A DNA stretch of 48,575 nucleotides from an uncultured Saprospiraceae bacterium. Its GTDB lineage: Bacteria > Bacteroidota > Bacteroidia > Chitinophagales > Saprospiraceae. The notes beneath the pieces were generated by a model. That model made no database searches and was not told where the DNA came from. It saw nothing but the letters and a program-made list of their open reading frames with translations. Both the position numbers and the translations under genes were made by a program. Shown one piece after another: positions 15,764 to 24,355 of this stretch (position 1 is its first letter; the number at the start of each line of letters is the position of its first letter). The stretch lies in assembly GCA_937981555.1 (NCBI GenBank), contig CALJOK010000009.1, positions 1 through 48,575 on the forward strand, given 5' to 3'.

Positions 15764-17038
15764 TCAAAACAACTGTGACAAATCCTTCTTTCGAAATTCG
15801 ATCAACAATTCCTTCGCATTTGCCCCACTCATATCCTTAAAGTAATATTTTTGTAACAATGCTCTTGCAGCTTCCTCCACAGTTACATTCGGGTGGTAAT
15901 TATCTCTGGCATAATGTACATACTTCATCAAAAAGAAGGCGTTAAACCATCGAAAGAATCTTCCACCAAAAGTAATTGGAATAGTTGTGTTTGCTTGTAT
16001 TTCAGCGAGTTTTGCATCAAAATTATGCTCCTCTAAAAAAGTACGAATAGATTCAGGTAAATTTTTTTTCATCATCTCTATCTGCTCATCTTCAAATAAA
16101 AGTAAGTTGGGAGCGACTGAAAGAAATGGCTCTAAGTCTTCAAATATTTTAAAATTGTAAGTCGAATATTCCGATTCCGCATCCAATATTTTTTCTGCTA
16201 AAATTTCATTCACCGCCTTGCCTGTTCCAAAAGGAACTCGATCAGAACGACGAGGGGAGGGGATCGTTTTCGTTTTTTTTAACTCTGTATGAGCATTAAG
16301 AATCGTAAACTTATGAAGGAAATAAAAATCTTCACCGGCCTTCTTTTTATTCATTCCACCTTGTTGCTGATAAGCATTACAACGCACCGCCATGCTCGAA
16401 CCAATCGTCTGAAAAGCTAAAGGAAAGCCTGCAAATTTTTGTGCATGAATATAGTATCGCAAGTGCAATTCATACTTCGTGATGGCATCATAAATTTCAG
16501 GTTCGTAATCATCTCCTTCGAGTGGATGTTCGAAGTGTATACCGCAAGTTTGTGTTTTTGGATTTTGGATAAAATGTTCTTCGATGGCTTGAAAATAATT
16601 TTTTTCACATAAGCTATCTGCATCAAAGCAAACGATAACTCCTTCTGATTTTCCTACAGATTCGAGTCGTCGAACCGCTTCATCCATTCCAATTTTTCTA
16701 GCTGTTCCCACACCTGCAATTTTTTTAGGAAGGTTAGATTTGTAAATGATATAAAAATGTAAATGTTGTGTTATATTTTCTTTTGCCCAAGTTGTCGCCC
16801 TTTCGAAAGTGGTTAAATTCTGGGCTTTAGTTTTCTCAGAGGTTTGTTCGCCATCATTTACGACAACTATTACTTCGGTGAAACAATTAGGCGCATCACA
16901 GTTTTTTAAACTCTCCAAACTTCGAATTAATTCTGTTTCATCATAGCAAGGAATGACTATGACCATGCCCAAGTTGTGAGGAACAGCTGCATCAATTAAT
17001 TTAGGAAATAGCGCATTTTTTTCAAGGTAGGTAGCCAT
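15764..17038 (-). CDS. Family 2 (GT-A) glycosyltransferase
   Basis: This 424-residue protein has a GT-A fold at about 23-250: VIVIPCYDETELIRSLESL near the start, VIVVVNDGEQ, and the DXD-type metal and nucleotide-sugar motif at 139-141 (CFDADSLC). The C-terminal 170 residues are helical with no obvious membrane helix. It probably transfers a sugar to an envelope polysaccharide or lipid, but donor and acceptor are unknown. Its ATG begins right after the TAG of the gene upstream (17039) with no spacing, so the two are one transcription unit. Confidence 0.88.
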   Translation of the reverse strand: MATYLEKNALFPKLIDAAVPHNLGMVIVIPCYDETELIRSLESLKNCDAPNCFTEVIVVVNDGEQTSEKTKAQNLTTFERATTWAKENITQHLHFYIIYKSNLPKKIAGVGTARKIGMDEAVRRLESVGKSEGVIVCFDADSLCEKNYFQAIEEHFIQNPKTQTCGIHFEHPLEGDDYEPEIYDAITKYELHLRYYIHAQKFAGFPLAFQTIGSSMAVRCNAYQQQGGMNKKKAGEDFYFLHKFTILNAHTELKKTKTIPSPRRSDRVPFGTGKAVNEILAEKILDAESEYSTYNFKIFEDLEPFLSVAPNLLLFEDEQIEMMKKNLPESIRTFLEEHNFDAKLAEIQANTTIPITFGGRFFRWFNAFFLMKYVHYARDNYHPNVTVEEAARALLQKYYFKDMSGANAKELLIEFRKKDLSQLF

Positions 17039-17962
17039 CTATTCTTCTTCCGGTTTTGTTGCTGGATTTTCAAAGTATTCAAGCTCGAAAGCTTTGGCTG
17101 TCCATTGTTGGAATTCACCATTACCCACAATATTCAAATATTTTTCTTCCACCAAATCATTCGTATCATTGTAATTATAAACGGTCAAACTATTAAAATT
17201 TCCATTGATTAAAACTTCCTCTTCGACTACTTTATCCGCCTCATTTCGTTTGACGAGCATTTGTCTTTTAATATTTTCTTTGGGATTGAAAATCTCCATT
17301 CCAATAATATTTCCCTCTTCATCTTCCATCACTTTTTGGTCAACAATTAAGTCTTCATCATCTGAATAATAGATTTGACCACCGATCAATTCACCTGCTT
17401 CATCGTATTCAAAAGTCGAAGTGGTGGCATCTTTATCGGCAAATTGTTCCTCTTTTTTTACTACCTTATTATTGATGTCATACTCATAAGTTGTTGACAC
17501 CCATGGAGTTGTAAAATCATTGGTGTCATATTCTACTTTTTTGATGAGGTTACCCATCGAATCATATTCATAATCAATTTTACTTTCCACTTCACCATCA
17601 TCGTCGAGAACTGCTTCCATATTTAATTTTCCTTCAGTAGTATATTCAAATTTGGTTGGTACAAAACCACCTCCTTGAAAATGTTCTCTTTGCTCTGTTT
17701 TTCGCCCAAACTCGTCATAGATAAATTCCCAAATCTGCTGAATCTGATTGACATAATCTGTTTGTTGAGTCTTTTGTAACAATTCATTTACAAAAGTATT
17801 TTCAACTAAAACATCAATCTCTCCTTCGTTGTAAACTTCTTCTCGAATCACATTTCCACTTTCATCTAAGTGCACAATATTCGTCAATTTTTTCTCTACT
17901 ATTGCACCCTCTGAATCACAAACGCAATTGTATGTTTTTCGTTTTTTTAATGCTTTTTTCAT
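17039..17962 (-). CDS. Acidic YD-repeat-like protein, function unknown
   Basis: This 307-residue, very Glu/Asp-rich protein has at least six related blocks of about 22-40 residues with the pattern W-x-x-x-x-Y-x-Y-D-x-x-N/G-x-V/L-x-K-x-E (for example YEYDSMGNLIKKVEYD, YEYDINNKVVKKEEQF, FEYDEAGELIGGQIYY). These resemble RHS/YD-type beta-repeats. There is no export signal, since the start is MKKALKKRKTYNC; the two early Cys (residues 12 and 14, CVC) are notable. It sits immediately before the glycosyltransferase, which hints at a shared job, but that is inference. Confidence 0.78.
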   Translation of the reverse strand: MKKALKKRKTYNCVCDSEGAIVEKKLTNIVHLDESGNVIREEVYNEGEIDVLVENTFVNELLQKTQQTDYVNQIQQIWEFIYDEFGRKTEQREHFQGGGFVPTKFEYTTEGKLNMEAVLDDDGEVESKIDYEYDSMGNLIKKVEYDTNDFTTPWVSTTYEYDINNKVVKKEEQFADKDATTSTFEYDEAGELIGGQIYYSDDEDLIVDQKVMEDEEGNIIGMEIFNPKENIKRQMLVKRNEADKVVEEEVLINGNFNSLTVYNYNDTNDLVEEKYLNIVGNGEFQQWTAKAFELEYFENPATKPEEE

Positions 17963-17993
17963 TTTTTTAATTTCGTTTTTAAATGAATTTTAT

Positions 17994-18065
17994 CATTACA
18001 GATTACAGGGTTTTTTATAAAAAATAAAAACAAATTTTCTGTAAAAACCTGTGTGATCTGTGGTG
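17994..18065. repeat. Dispersed palindromic repeat, copy B
   Basis: The left arm, ACAGATTACAGG, and the right arm, CCTGTGTGATCTGTGGTG, form an imperfect inverted repeat around an AT-rich centre. It shares CAGATTAC and TCTGTGGTG with the element at 38828-38900. It lies between two minus-strand genes. Confidence 0.55.
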
Positions 18066-18069
18066 GAAA

Positions 18070-18837
18070 CTATTTGCCTCGAACTGTTCGAATCAAAGCA
18101 GGCACCAAAGATAAAAGAATCAAAACAATTCCAATACTTGCTGCAATTACAATATTTTGTTCTATTCCTTTTTGCTTTATAATGATCCCTGCAAATGCCC
18201 AAATTAAAACTAAGCTATAAGCAACATCACCTCTTGAATTCAACATTTTTTGTCCAATCAAAGTCGCAATAAAAATCATCCCAACCGTCCAAAAAACTTC
18301 CGAAATTCCAAATCCATCCCAACCAATACTTACTAATAAAGCAGTTACATTAGCAATCGTCGCCACAGTTATCCATCCTAAATAAATACTGAATGGAGTG
18401 TGCACAAACCACTTAACCCCAGAGGAAACCGAACCTCGACCAATTCCCAATCGTTGATAAATCGTAATCAACAAAATCAAAAAAGTAACCATGACACCCA
18501 CCGAAATTTCCACATGATTATAATGCCAAGCGAAAATCCAACCGATATTGGCGACACAAGTCAATAGGAAAAATGGACCAATTTTGGAAAACCAAGGCGT
18601 TGCATCTTGTGGTGATTTAAATAAATCTTTCGCTTGATAAATCAGAAAGCCTAGTAAAAATAAATAGATCACTCCCCAAATCGAAAAGGTAATTCCAGCA
18701 GGAACAAAAAGGTTGGGAAATGAGTCAGAAATTTCGCCTGGGTTTCTACCATTGATTGGTAAAGCGTTGGATAAATAATTGACATAAACCATCGCTCCGA
18801 AAGCGAGAATGTTGAGGATTTGGAGGATTTTTTTCAT
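18070..18837 (-). CDS. TspO/MBR-related membrane protein
   Basis: This 255-residue integral membrane protein has seven to eight helices. The block NLFVPAGITFSIWGVIYLFLL (about 46-66, an F.PxG.tFxIWGxIY pattern) is characteristic of the TspO-related group of larger, roughly 250-residue Bacteroidota proteins. Classical TspO binds porphyrins and has five helices in about 160 residues; whether the larger form binds the same ligands is not known. The first helix follows MKKILQILNILAF. A -7 box (TAGCTTTG, 18897-18904, minus strand) lies upstream. It is followed by repeat copy B. Confidence 0.82.
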   Translation of the reverse strand: MKKILQILNILAFGAMVYVNYLSNALPINGRNPGEISDSFPNLFVPAGITFSIWGVIYLFLLGFLIYQAKDLFKSPQDATPWFSKIGPFFLLTCVANIGWIFAWHYNHVEISVGVMVTFLILLITIYQRLGIGRGSVSSGVKWFVHTPFSIYLGWITVATIANVTALLVSIGWDGFGISEVFWTVGMIFIATLIGQKMLNSRGDVAYSLVLIWAFAGIIIKQKGIEQNIVIAASIGIVLILLSLVPALIRTVRGK

Positions 18838-18896
18838 TGTATAAATTGATTGATGTAAGCATTACTTTCTTAAGATATAACAATTAAGTATTTTCC

Positions 18897-18904
18897 CAAA
18901 GCTA
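18897..18904 (-). promoter_or_regulatory. Putative promoter -7 box for the TspO-like gene
   Basis: The minus strand reads TAGCTTTG, an exact TAnnTTTG match about 60 bases before the start codon. No clear TTTG element is at the normal spacing. Confidence 0.4.
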
Positions 18905-18981
18905 AAATATTTTTTCCCAAAAGTGAATTAGTATTCCGTTAAAAAACAGTTTTTACAAATAAAATCAGAAGTTATTTTTTC

Positions 18982-19025
18982 CAAAAAAAATATCCATGAC
19001 ATGATTTTAAATCGTGTCATGGATA
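18982..19025 (-). terminator. Terminator after the S41 peptidase
   Basis: A 35-bp near-perfect palindrome (18991-19025) has arms TATCCATGACATGATTT and AAATCGTGTCATGGATA with a single G-U pair. On the minus strand it is followed by eight T. A second, shorter inverted repeat (CACGATTTTAAAACGTG, 19043-19059) lies just before it in the transcript. Confidence 0.88.
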
Positions 19026-19080
19026 CTAAATTTTAAGCATATCACGATTTTAAAACGTGCTACGCATTTATCTCTGGTTT

Positions 19081-21285
19081 TTATTTTTTAATCCACTTCA
19101 ACGCCTTCTCCAAAACTTCATCTTTCCCTTCAGTCAAACCTTTAATCGTCGGCTTAACTTCTACATCAGGAACAATTCCAATTCGTTGCGTTTCGGTTCC
19201 ATCAGGATAATAAACTCCGATCCCCGAAATCATCGTTCGGATTTTTCCAGGTAAAATAATAGTGGAAACATTTCCATCTGCACCTGCCGTTGTACTTCCA
19301 AAAACTTTATTATTAAATGAAGTTTGAAATGCCATCGTAGTATATTCAGCTTGACTTTGAGTTTCTTCATTGACTAAAATAGCCACTTTTCCTTGGTAAG
19401 GAATTTTGTTTTCACCACCAACTTGAAGACTAGGCGTAAAGGAGAAATCTCCAGGTTTCATAAGACTTCCTTTGGTGAATTTTACAAAATTAGAAGATAG
19501 AGGAGTTAAGAAATTTCCAAAAGAAAAAACCATAAACTCTGAAGGGTAACATCTCAGGTCAATCACGATTCCTTTTTTGTCCAATAAGTTTTTCTTCATA
19601 TCTTCAATATCTCCATCCTTAATCGTCCCTGGATAAATATAACCAATATCACCATCCATCACTTTCCAAGATTTTTTGTCAGACCTTTTCCAGAGATTAA
19701 TGTCCTTCGTTGGAAAAGTTGTAAGAGCAATGTTATTTTCTTTTTCGCTTCGCAAATAAGTAACGTCCAAAACCTTTTTATTCGTTCGTAAAAGTTTTTT
19801 TGCTACATCTCTTAATTGGGTAGGGTAGTTGGAAGCAGGTAAATGAGGAAGCATTTTTTTTATGATATCTTCTACTGGTGAACCATCGATAGTGGTGATA
19901 ATGTCACCGATTTTTAAGCCACTAGCTTTTCCTTTTTCTTCATCATGGTATCCTACCACCATAGCTTTCTCCTCGACCATTCTAATTTTTATTGCAGAAA
20001 TATTTTCCCCAAAAAAACCACTCAATGCTTCATCTTGCATCCAAATGTTCGCGTGTGTGTCTTGTACTTTTCCAATCAATTCGAGCACGGCTAATTTGTA
20101 TTCCAACTCGTTTTTCGCATTCACAAATTTGGGAACAAAGTCTAGCATCACTTGATCCCATTTGTCATCAGTCAAATGCTTGTAAGGAAAAAAGTAATGG
20201 ATAATATTCCAATATCTGTACAACGATAACAATCGAAAACCAACATCTGGATATTTGAAATCGTCATAGTTCGCTTCATTTTTGATCATCGGGTTTCCTA
20301 TATTTGGAGCAAAGCCCATTTGAAAATGTTTTCCAGTTCGATCAGCCGTTTTTAGTCTAATCAGCAAATAACTTAACTCATCATGTCGAAGTTCAATAAA
20401 CCATTTATGATCCGCTTTTAATTTTAGTTCCAAGCTTTCGTCGTCGTAATCACCTTTTTCAAAATCGCCTAATTTTTTAATCCATCTGATCGCCGCTTCT
20501 GCACGTTTTCTATGGTCAGGAGCAGCAAGGTATTCAGGCATAAATCGAAAGAGTTCATAATCCCAATTGACATCGCCAGTTGCTATCTTTGGATGATAAT
20601 ATTTTAGGTAACCCCACAGTTTTCCAAGAGTTGCTAAAGTCTTAGTATTTTCAGGAGTTAACTTTATTTCCATAATTTTTGAACCTTCGTCAAATTCTGT
20701 GTCTAGCTGAGCAGGGAATAATTTTGGAGCAACTGGTTTTAATTTTGTTATTGATTTTCCATCAATCATCACATCAAAATTATCAAACCAAGCGGTTCCT
20801 TTTCCAGATAAGATACCTCCGACAAAAATAGTTTGAGCACCATCAGGGTAGTCCAATTCGATGCTGTATTGTTTCCATTCACTTGTTCCATTTATATTTT
20901 TACTTTCCATATTATCAAACGCCAAAGAACCAGCATCGCCATCAATTCGTAATAGCAAACCTACATATCCACCTGTCACCTTTTCCATTTTGAAATAACC
21001 AGTCAGTTTGATTTTCTTTCCTTCATATTGAGCTGGAATTTTGTAGGCAGGACATCCAAACCCTTTTCCATCTTCAGATTTTGAGACTACTTTAATGGCA
21101 GATTTACCATGTTGTTTTTCAGTTGCATCAGAAGTGATTTCGAATTCAGGCATGCCCCACTTGAACCAATCTTTAGGAAGCGTTTCAGCTTCTTTGACCG
21201 TTTCAAAATCTAAATTAAAAGTGGGGATATCTTGTGAAAAACCAAAGAAAGGAAGGAATAGAAAAAATACGAGTAGATTTTTCAT
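19081..21285 (-). CDS. Secreted S41 family serine peptidase
   Basis: This 734-residue exported C-terminal-processing-type protease has a signal peptide at about 1-17 and a galactose-binding-like jelly roll at about 22-175 (NLDFETV...WFDNFDVMIDG). A PDZ-like region lies at about 430-500 (GLKIGDIITTIDGSPVEDI), followed by the S41 core. The nucleophile is Ser644 in ETQSQAEYTT, preceded by GIVIDLRCYPSEF (573-585) as the family strand. It is of the tricorn/CtpA-like class with a carbohydrate-binding-like N-terminus. The substrate is unknown. It has its own terminator, and no neighbour on its strand overlaps it. Confidence 0.92.
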   Translation of the reverse strand: MKNLLVFFLFLPFFGFSQDIPTFNLDFETVKEAETLPKDWFKWGMPEFEITSDATEKQHGKSAIKVVSKSEDGKGFGCPAYKIPAQYEGKKIKLTGYFKMEKVTGGYVGLLLRIDGDAGSLAFDNMESKNINGTSEWKQYSIELDYPDGAQTIFVGGILSGKGTAWFDNFDVMIDGKSITKLKPVAPKLFPAQLDTEFDEGSKIMEIKLTPENTKTLATLGKLWGYLKYYHPKIATGDVNWDYELFRFMPEYLAAPDHRKRAEAAIRWIKKLGDFEKGDYDDESLELKLKADHKWFIELRHDELSYLLIRLKTADRTGKHFQMGFAPNIGNPMIKNEANYDDFKYPDVGFRLLSLYRYWNIIHYFFPYKHLTDDKWDQVMLDFVPKFVNAKNELEYKLAVLELIGKVQDTHANIWMQDEALSGFFGENISAIKIRMVEEKAMVVGYHDEEKGKASGLKIGDIITTIDGSPVEDIIKKMLPHLPASNYPTQLRDVAKKLLRTNKKVLDVTYLRSEKENNIALTTFPTKDINLWKRSDKKSWKVMDGDIGYIYPGTIKDGDIEDMKKNLLDKKGIVIDLRCYPSEFMVFSFGNFLTPLSSNFVKFTKGSLMKPGDFSFTPSLQVGGENKIPYQGKVAILVNEETQSQAEYTTMAFQTSFNNKVFGSTTAGADGNVSTIILPGKIRTMISGIGVYYPDGTETQRIGIVPDVEVKPTIKGLTEGKDEVLEKALKWIKK

Positions 21286-21603
21286 AGGTAAATTATATAT
21301 TATTTTATGGATGAAAAAATAAGAATAAATTGATTTGTTAAAGATTGAAAAAATTAAATAAAGCCACCTATATTTTCAATTTTTTATTTGAAAAAAAATA
21401 TCCTTTGGGGAAGTATATCATTCTTCTATCTTTGTATCAAAATCAAATTTAGTATAGCTAGATTTACATGAAATAGCCATTTGTAAAAACGAATTTAATA
21501 ATTAAACAACACCAGACAGTAGTAAACAATAAAATAAATTCAATTTTAACAAGGCAATAATTTCCATTAAAAATCATTTATCAAACTCTTATTTCAATAT
21601 ATT
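21286..21603. other. Gap with the wbqC-like promoter and long leader
   Basis: These 318 bases hold no gene. They contain a complete Bacteroidota promoter (21404-21434) and an AT-rich leader of about 160 bases before the TTG start of the WbqC-family gene. I see no strong hairpin in the leader. Confidence 0.6.
21404..21434 (+). promoter_or_regulatory. Complete promoter: TTTG-N19-TATCTTTG
   Basis: TTTG at 21404-21407 and TATCTTTG at 21427-21434 are separated by exactly 19 bases, the ideal Bacteroidota arrangement. The predicted transcript starts near 21440. Confidence 0.75.
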
Positions 21604-22242
21604 TTGGAAAAAATAGTACTGCTCGAACTTCAATATCTGCCATCCATCCAATATGTAAGTAAATTGTTACAATATCCAAACGTGATATTGGAGCAGCACG
21701 AAAATTACTCTAAAGGTAGTTATCGGAACAGGTGTCATTTGGCTAGTTCGATGGGATTGCTACGATTGAGTCTTCCGCTCGCTGGAGGAAAAAATCAACA
21801 GCAACCGATTCGAGAAGTAAAATTAAAATATGATGAGCCTTGGCAAACCCAACATTGGACTGCGATTAAATCTGCTTATGGGAAATCACCATTTTTTGAA
21901 CATTACGAACATTTGTTTTTACCAATTTTTCAAAAAAGATATGAATACTTGTGGGATTGGAATTGGGATTTGTTGCAAGTGATTTTGAGCATAGTTTCTT
22001 TGGAAAAAAATATTGAATTGACAGAGGAATTTGAAAAAGAGCCAAATGAAAATGTAATTGATTTTCGGAATAAAATTTCTCCAAAGGAAAATAATAAAAT
22101 GGAAGATGCTGATTTTGAACAATCAAAATATGTTCAAGTCTTCGAAGCGGAAAATGGATTTTTGCCTAATTTGAGTATCTTAGATTTGATATTTTGTACA
22201 GGACCAGAAGCGGAAATTTATTTAGAAAGAAGTTTGAAATAA
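21604..22242 (+). CDS. WbqC family protein
   Basis: This 212-residue protein matches the WbqC family along its length: LELQYLPSIQYVSKLLQY near the N-terminus, ENYSKGSYRNRCHLASSMGLLRLSLPL at about 37-63, then WQTQHWTAIKSAYGKSPFFEHY at about 80-101. WbqC proteins occur in surface-polysaccharide loci but their reaction is not established. The start is a TTG at 21604, which fits the conserved N-terminus and the promoter upstream. A hairpin (22251-22284) separates it from the dynamin gene 62 bases downstream, so the two may be co-transcribed. Confidence 0.88.
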   Translation: MEKIVLLELQYLPSIQYVSKLLQYPNVILEQHENYSKGSYRNRCHLASSMGLLRLSLPLAGGKNQQQPIREVKLKYDEPWQTQHWTAIKSAYGKSPFFEHYEHLFLPIFQKRYEYLWDWNWDLLQVILSIVSLEKNIELTEEFEKEPNENVIDFRNKISPKENNKMEDADFEQSKYVQVFEAENGFLPNLSILDLIFCTGPEAEIYLERSLK

Positions 22243-22250
22243 GAGTGAGA

Positions 22251-22284
22251 CTTTCAACTTTTCAAGTCGTCTAAAAGTTGTAAG
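22251..22284 (+). other. Intercistronic hairpin between WbqC and dynamin genes
   Basis: CTTTCAACTTTT and AAAAGTTGTAAG pair with one mismatch around a 10-base loop. No T-run follows, so it may stabilise or process the transcript rather than end it. Confidence 0.5.
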
Positions 22285-22304
22285 AAATCAAAATAGAAAT
22301 AACT

Positions 22305-24026
22305 ATGGATCATATATTAAATAACGACCTTCAAAAATACAAAACCCAAATCGATCAAATCGTCAAAGAATTGCACGATTTGACTATCGATATTTCCCAT
22401 ACAGAATTAGAAAAGGTAGTCAGCGATTTGCGTAATCGAATCAACGAACCATTTATGTTTGTCATCGTTGGTGAAGTGAAAGTGGGGAAAAGTAGTTTTG
22501 TAAATGCATTGTTAGGAAGTGGAAAAGAAATTTGTAAAGTGTCACCTGCACCAATGACTGACACGATTCAGCAAATTATTTATGGCGAAAAAGAAGAGAC
22601 CATAATGGTGAGTCCTTTTTTGAAAAAAATAACTCAGCCTGTCGAAATTCTTAAAGAAATTGCGATTGTTGATACACCTGGAACGAATACTATTGTTGAT
22701 CAACATCAAGAAATTACGGAGCGATTTATTCCTGCTTCGGATTTGATTGTTTTTGTTTTTGAATCCAAAAATCCTTACCGACAATCAGCTTGGGATTTCT
22801 TTAATTTTATTCATGAAGATTGGAGAAAGAAGATCATTTTTGTTTTGCAGCAAAAAGATTTAATGCCAGAAGAAGATTTAAAAGTGAATATTCAAGGAGT
22901 GCATGACTATGCAGAGAAGAAAGGAATTTCTAACCCAAACATCTTTGCCGTTTCCGCAAAATTAGAATTGGAAAATAACCATGAAGCTAGTGGGTACTTA
23001 CCTTTGCGAGAGTACATCAAAGAAAATATTACAGGTGGAAAAGCGCCAGGATTGAAACTGCAAAATAATATTGCCACCTCGAAGAACATCAACGAACGAA
23101 TTTCTAGCGGAGTAAATGATCGGAAAAAACAATGGGAGTCTGATGTGGTTTTCCGAAAAGATATTACTCAAACACTCGATGAACAATCTGTTAAATCTAG
23201 TGCGCAAGTAGATCAATTGGTGGAGAATTTACTTTCTGCTTACGATCGAATTACCTTCAAAAAGCAAACAGAATTGAGTGCAGGTTTGTCTTTCTTTTCT
23301 TTGCTTCGCCGACAAATTAGTTCGATTTTTTCCAAAAAAGAAAACCCTCAAAAGTGGTTAGATGAATTGGCCAACAGTTTTGATCAGGAGCTAAATTCTG
23401 AATTGAAAAATAAGCTCAACGATGGAGTAGTGGAGATCGCAGATAGCATTCAGCAGATGGGAAAAATGATTGATTTGAAAATTCAAAACAGTCAGACTAT
23501 TTTAAAGAACAACCATGATATATTTAGTGATATAGCTGAGCGTCGAAGTAATGTATTGATTGACTTGCAAAAAACGTTTTCGAATTTCATGTCAAAATCT
23601 GAAAATTTTACTGATCAGGAATTATTTGGAGATAAAGAAAACTTAGTTCCCAACTTAGCGGCTGGAAGTGGAATTGCAGCAGTTGGAATTATCCTTTCTA
23701 CTTTTTTGAGTGGAATGGTGGCAGATGTAACTGGAGGAATTTTGACAACAGTAGGGTTGCTTTTTGCAGGAGTGAGTATGGGAAAAAAGAAACGACAAAT
23801 ACTTGGAAGTTTTAAAGAAGCGATTGCAAGTGGAAGACTTCGATTGGATAACGAAGTGACGGAGAAATTGAAAACTTATATTTCAAATATTAAAGGTAAA
23901 ATAGATGCAAACTTCCATGGGTTTGATGAATTGGTTGAAACAGAAGAGAAGCAAATTGAGATTTTAGAACAAAAGCATCAATCAATTGAAACGCGGTTAG
24001 ATGAGTTAGAAAGGCATGTTAGTTAG
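22305..24026 (+). CDS. Bacterial dynamin-family GTPase
   Basis: This 573-residue membrane-remodelling GTPase has an N-terminal helix bundle segment (1-48), then the G domain: P-loop GEVKVGKS at 56-63, switch Thr in TDTIQQ, DTPGTN (G3) and QQKDLMPEED in the G4 position, where NKxD or TKxD is more usual. A long coiled-coil stalk follows (about 250-440). Two hydrophobic segments at about 450-495 (NLAAGSGIAAVGIILSTFL and VADVTGGILTTVGLLFAGVSMG) form the membrane paddle, and a C-terminal coiled coil ends the protein. Bacterial dynamins act in membrane fusion, stress or phage protection; this one has no partner GTPase gene next to it. Confidence 0.92.
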   Translation: MDHILNNDLQKYKTQIDQIVKELHDLTIDISHTELEKVVSDLRNRINEPFMFVIVGEVKVGKSSFVNALLGSGKEICKVSPAPMTDTIQQIIYGEKEETIMVSPFLKKITQPVEILKEIAIVDTPGTNTIVDQHQEITERFIPASDLIVFVFESKNPYRQSAWDFFNFIHEDWRKKIIFVLQQKDLMPEEDLKVNIQGVHDYAEKKGISNPNIFAVSAKLELENNHEASGYLPLREYIKENITGGKAPGLKLQNNIATSKNINERISSGVNDRKKQWESDVVFRKDITQTLDEQSVKSSAQVDQLVENLLSAYDRITFKKQTELSAGLSFFSLLRRQISSIFSKKENPQKWLDELANSFDQELNSELKNKLNDGVVEIADSIQQMGKMIDLKIQNSQTILKNNHDIFSDIAERRSNVLIDLQKTFSNFMSKSENFTDQELFGDKENLVPNLAAGSGIAAVGIILSTFLSGMVADVTGGILTTVGLLFAGVSMGKKKRQILGSFKEAIASGRLRLDNEVTEKLKTYISNIKGKIDANFHGFDELVETEEKQIEILEQKHQSIETRLDELERHVS

Positions 24027-24055
24027 ATTGTAAAACTATTGTTATAGTTAATATG

Positions 24056-24092
24056 AAAAGGTGTTAATCTGAAGAGGTTAACACCTTTTTTA
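24056..24092 (+). terminator. Dynamin gene terminator
   Basis: AAAAGGTGTTAA and TTAACACCTTTT form a perfect 12-bp stem around a 10-base loop, followed by T. Confidence 0.92.
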
Positions 24093-24272
24093 GTTTAATT
24101 AATTGATATTCAGTTAGTTATGTTTCTGTTTTCTTGTGGATTTGAAATATTTAATAATTTTTTAATCAATAAAAAATCACATTTTAATTTTCATTTAATC
24201 AACTTTTAATATTCGGCCCCCAACTTTGAGACAAGTTCTTTAAGGAAACAATTTTTTTACAAATTTTAACCT

Positions 24273-24336
24273 GTACAACTGATAAGACATGGAGAATTTT
24301 TTTTCTCATCTTAAAGAGCCTTCTTACTTGTTGTAC
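24273..24336 (+). promoter_or_regulatory. Structured leader of the cysteine-rich protein gene
   Basis: Three nested stems are visible: GTACAAC (24273-24279) with GTTGTAC (24330-24336), TAAGA (24283-24287) with TCTTA (24309-24313), and GAGAA (24292-24296) with TTCTC (24303-24307). The segment ends 20 bases before the ATG at 24356, so it would lie in the untranslated leader. Confidence 0.5.
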
Positions 24337-24355
24337 TTCAAAAACCAGATTTATT

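Larger units (their letters stand above)
24027..24355. other. Gap with a terminator and a structured leader
   Basis: These 329 bases contain the dynamin terminator (24056-24092) and a folded leader segment (24273-24336) before the cysteine-rich protein gene. No further gene is seen. Confidence 0.6.
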
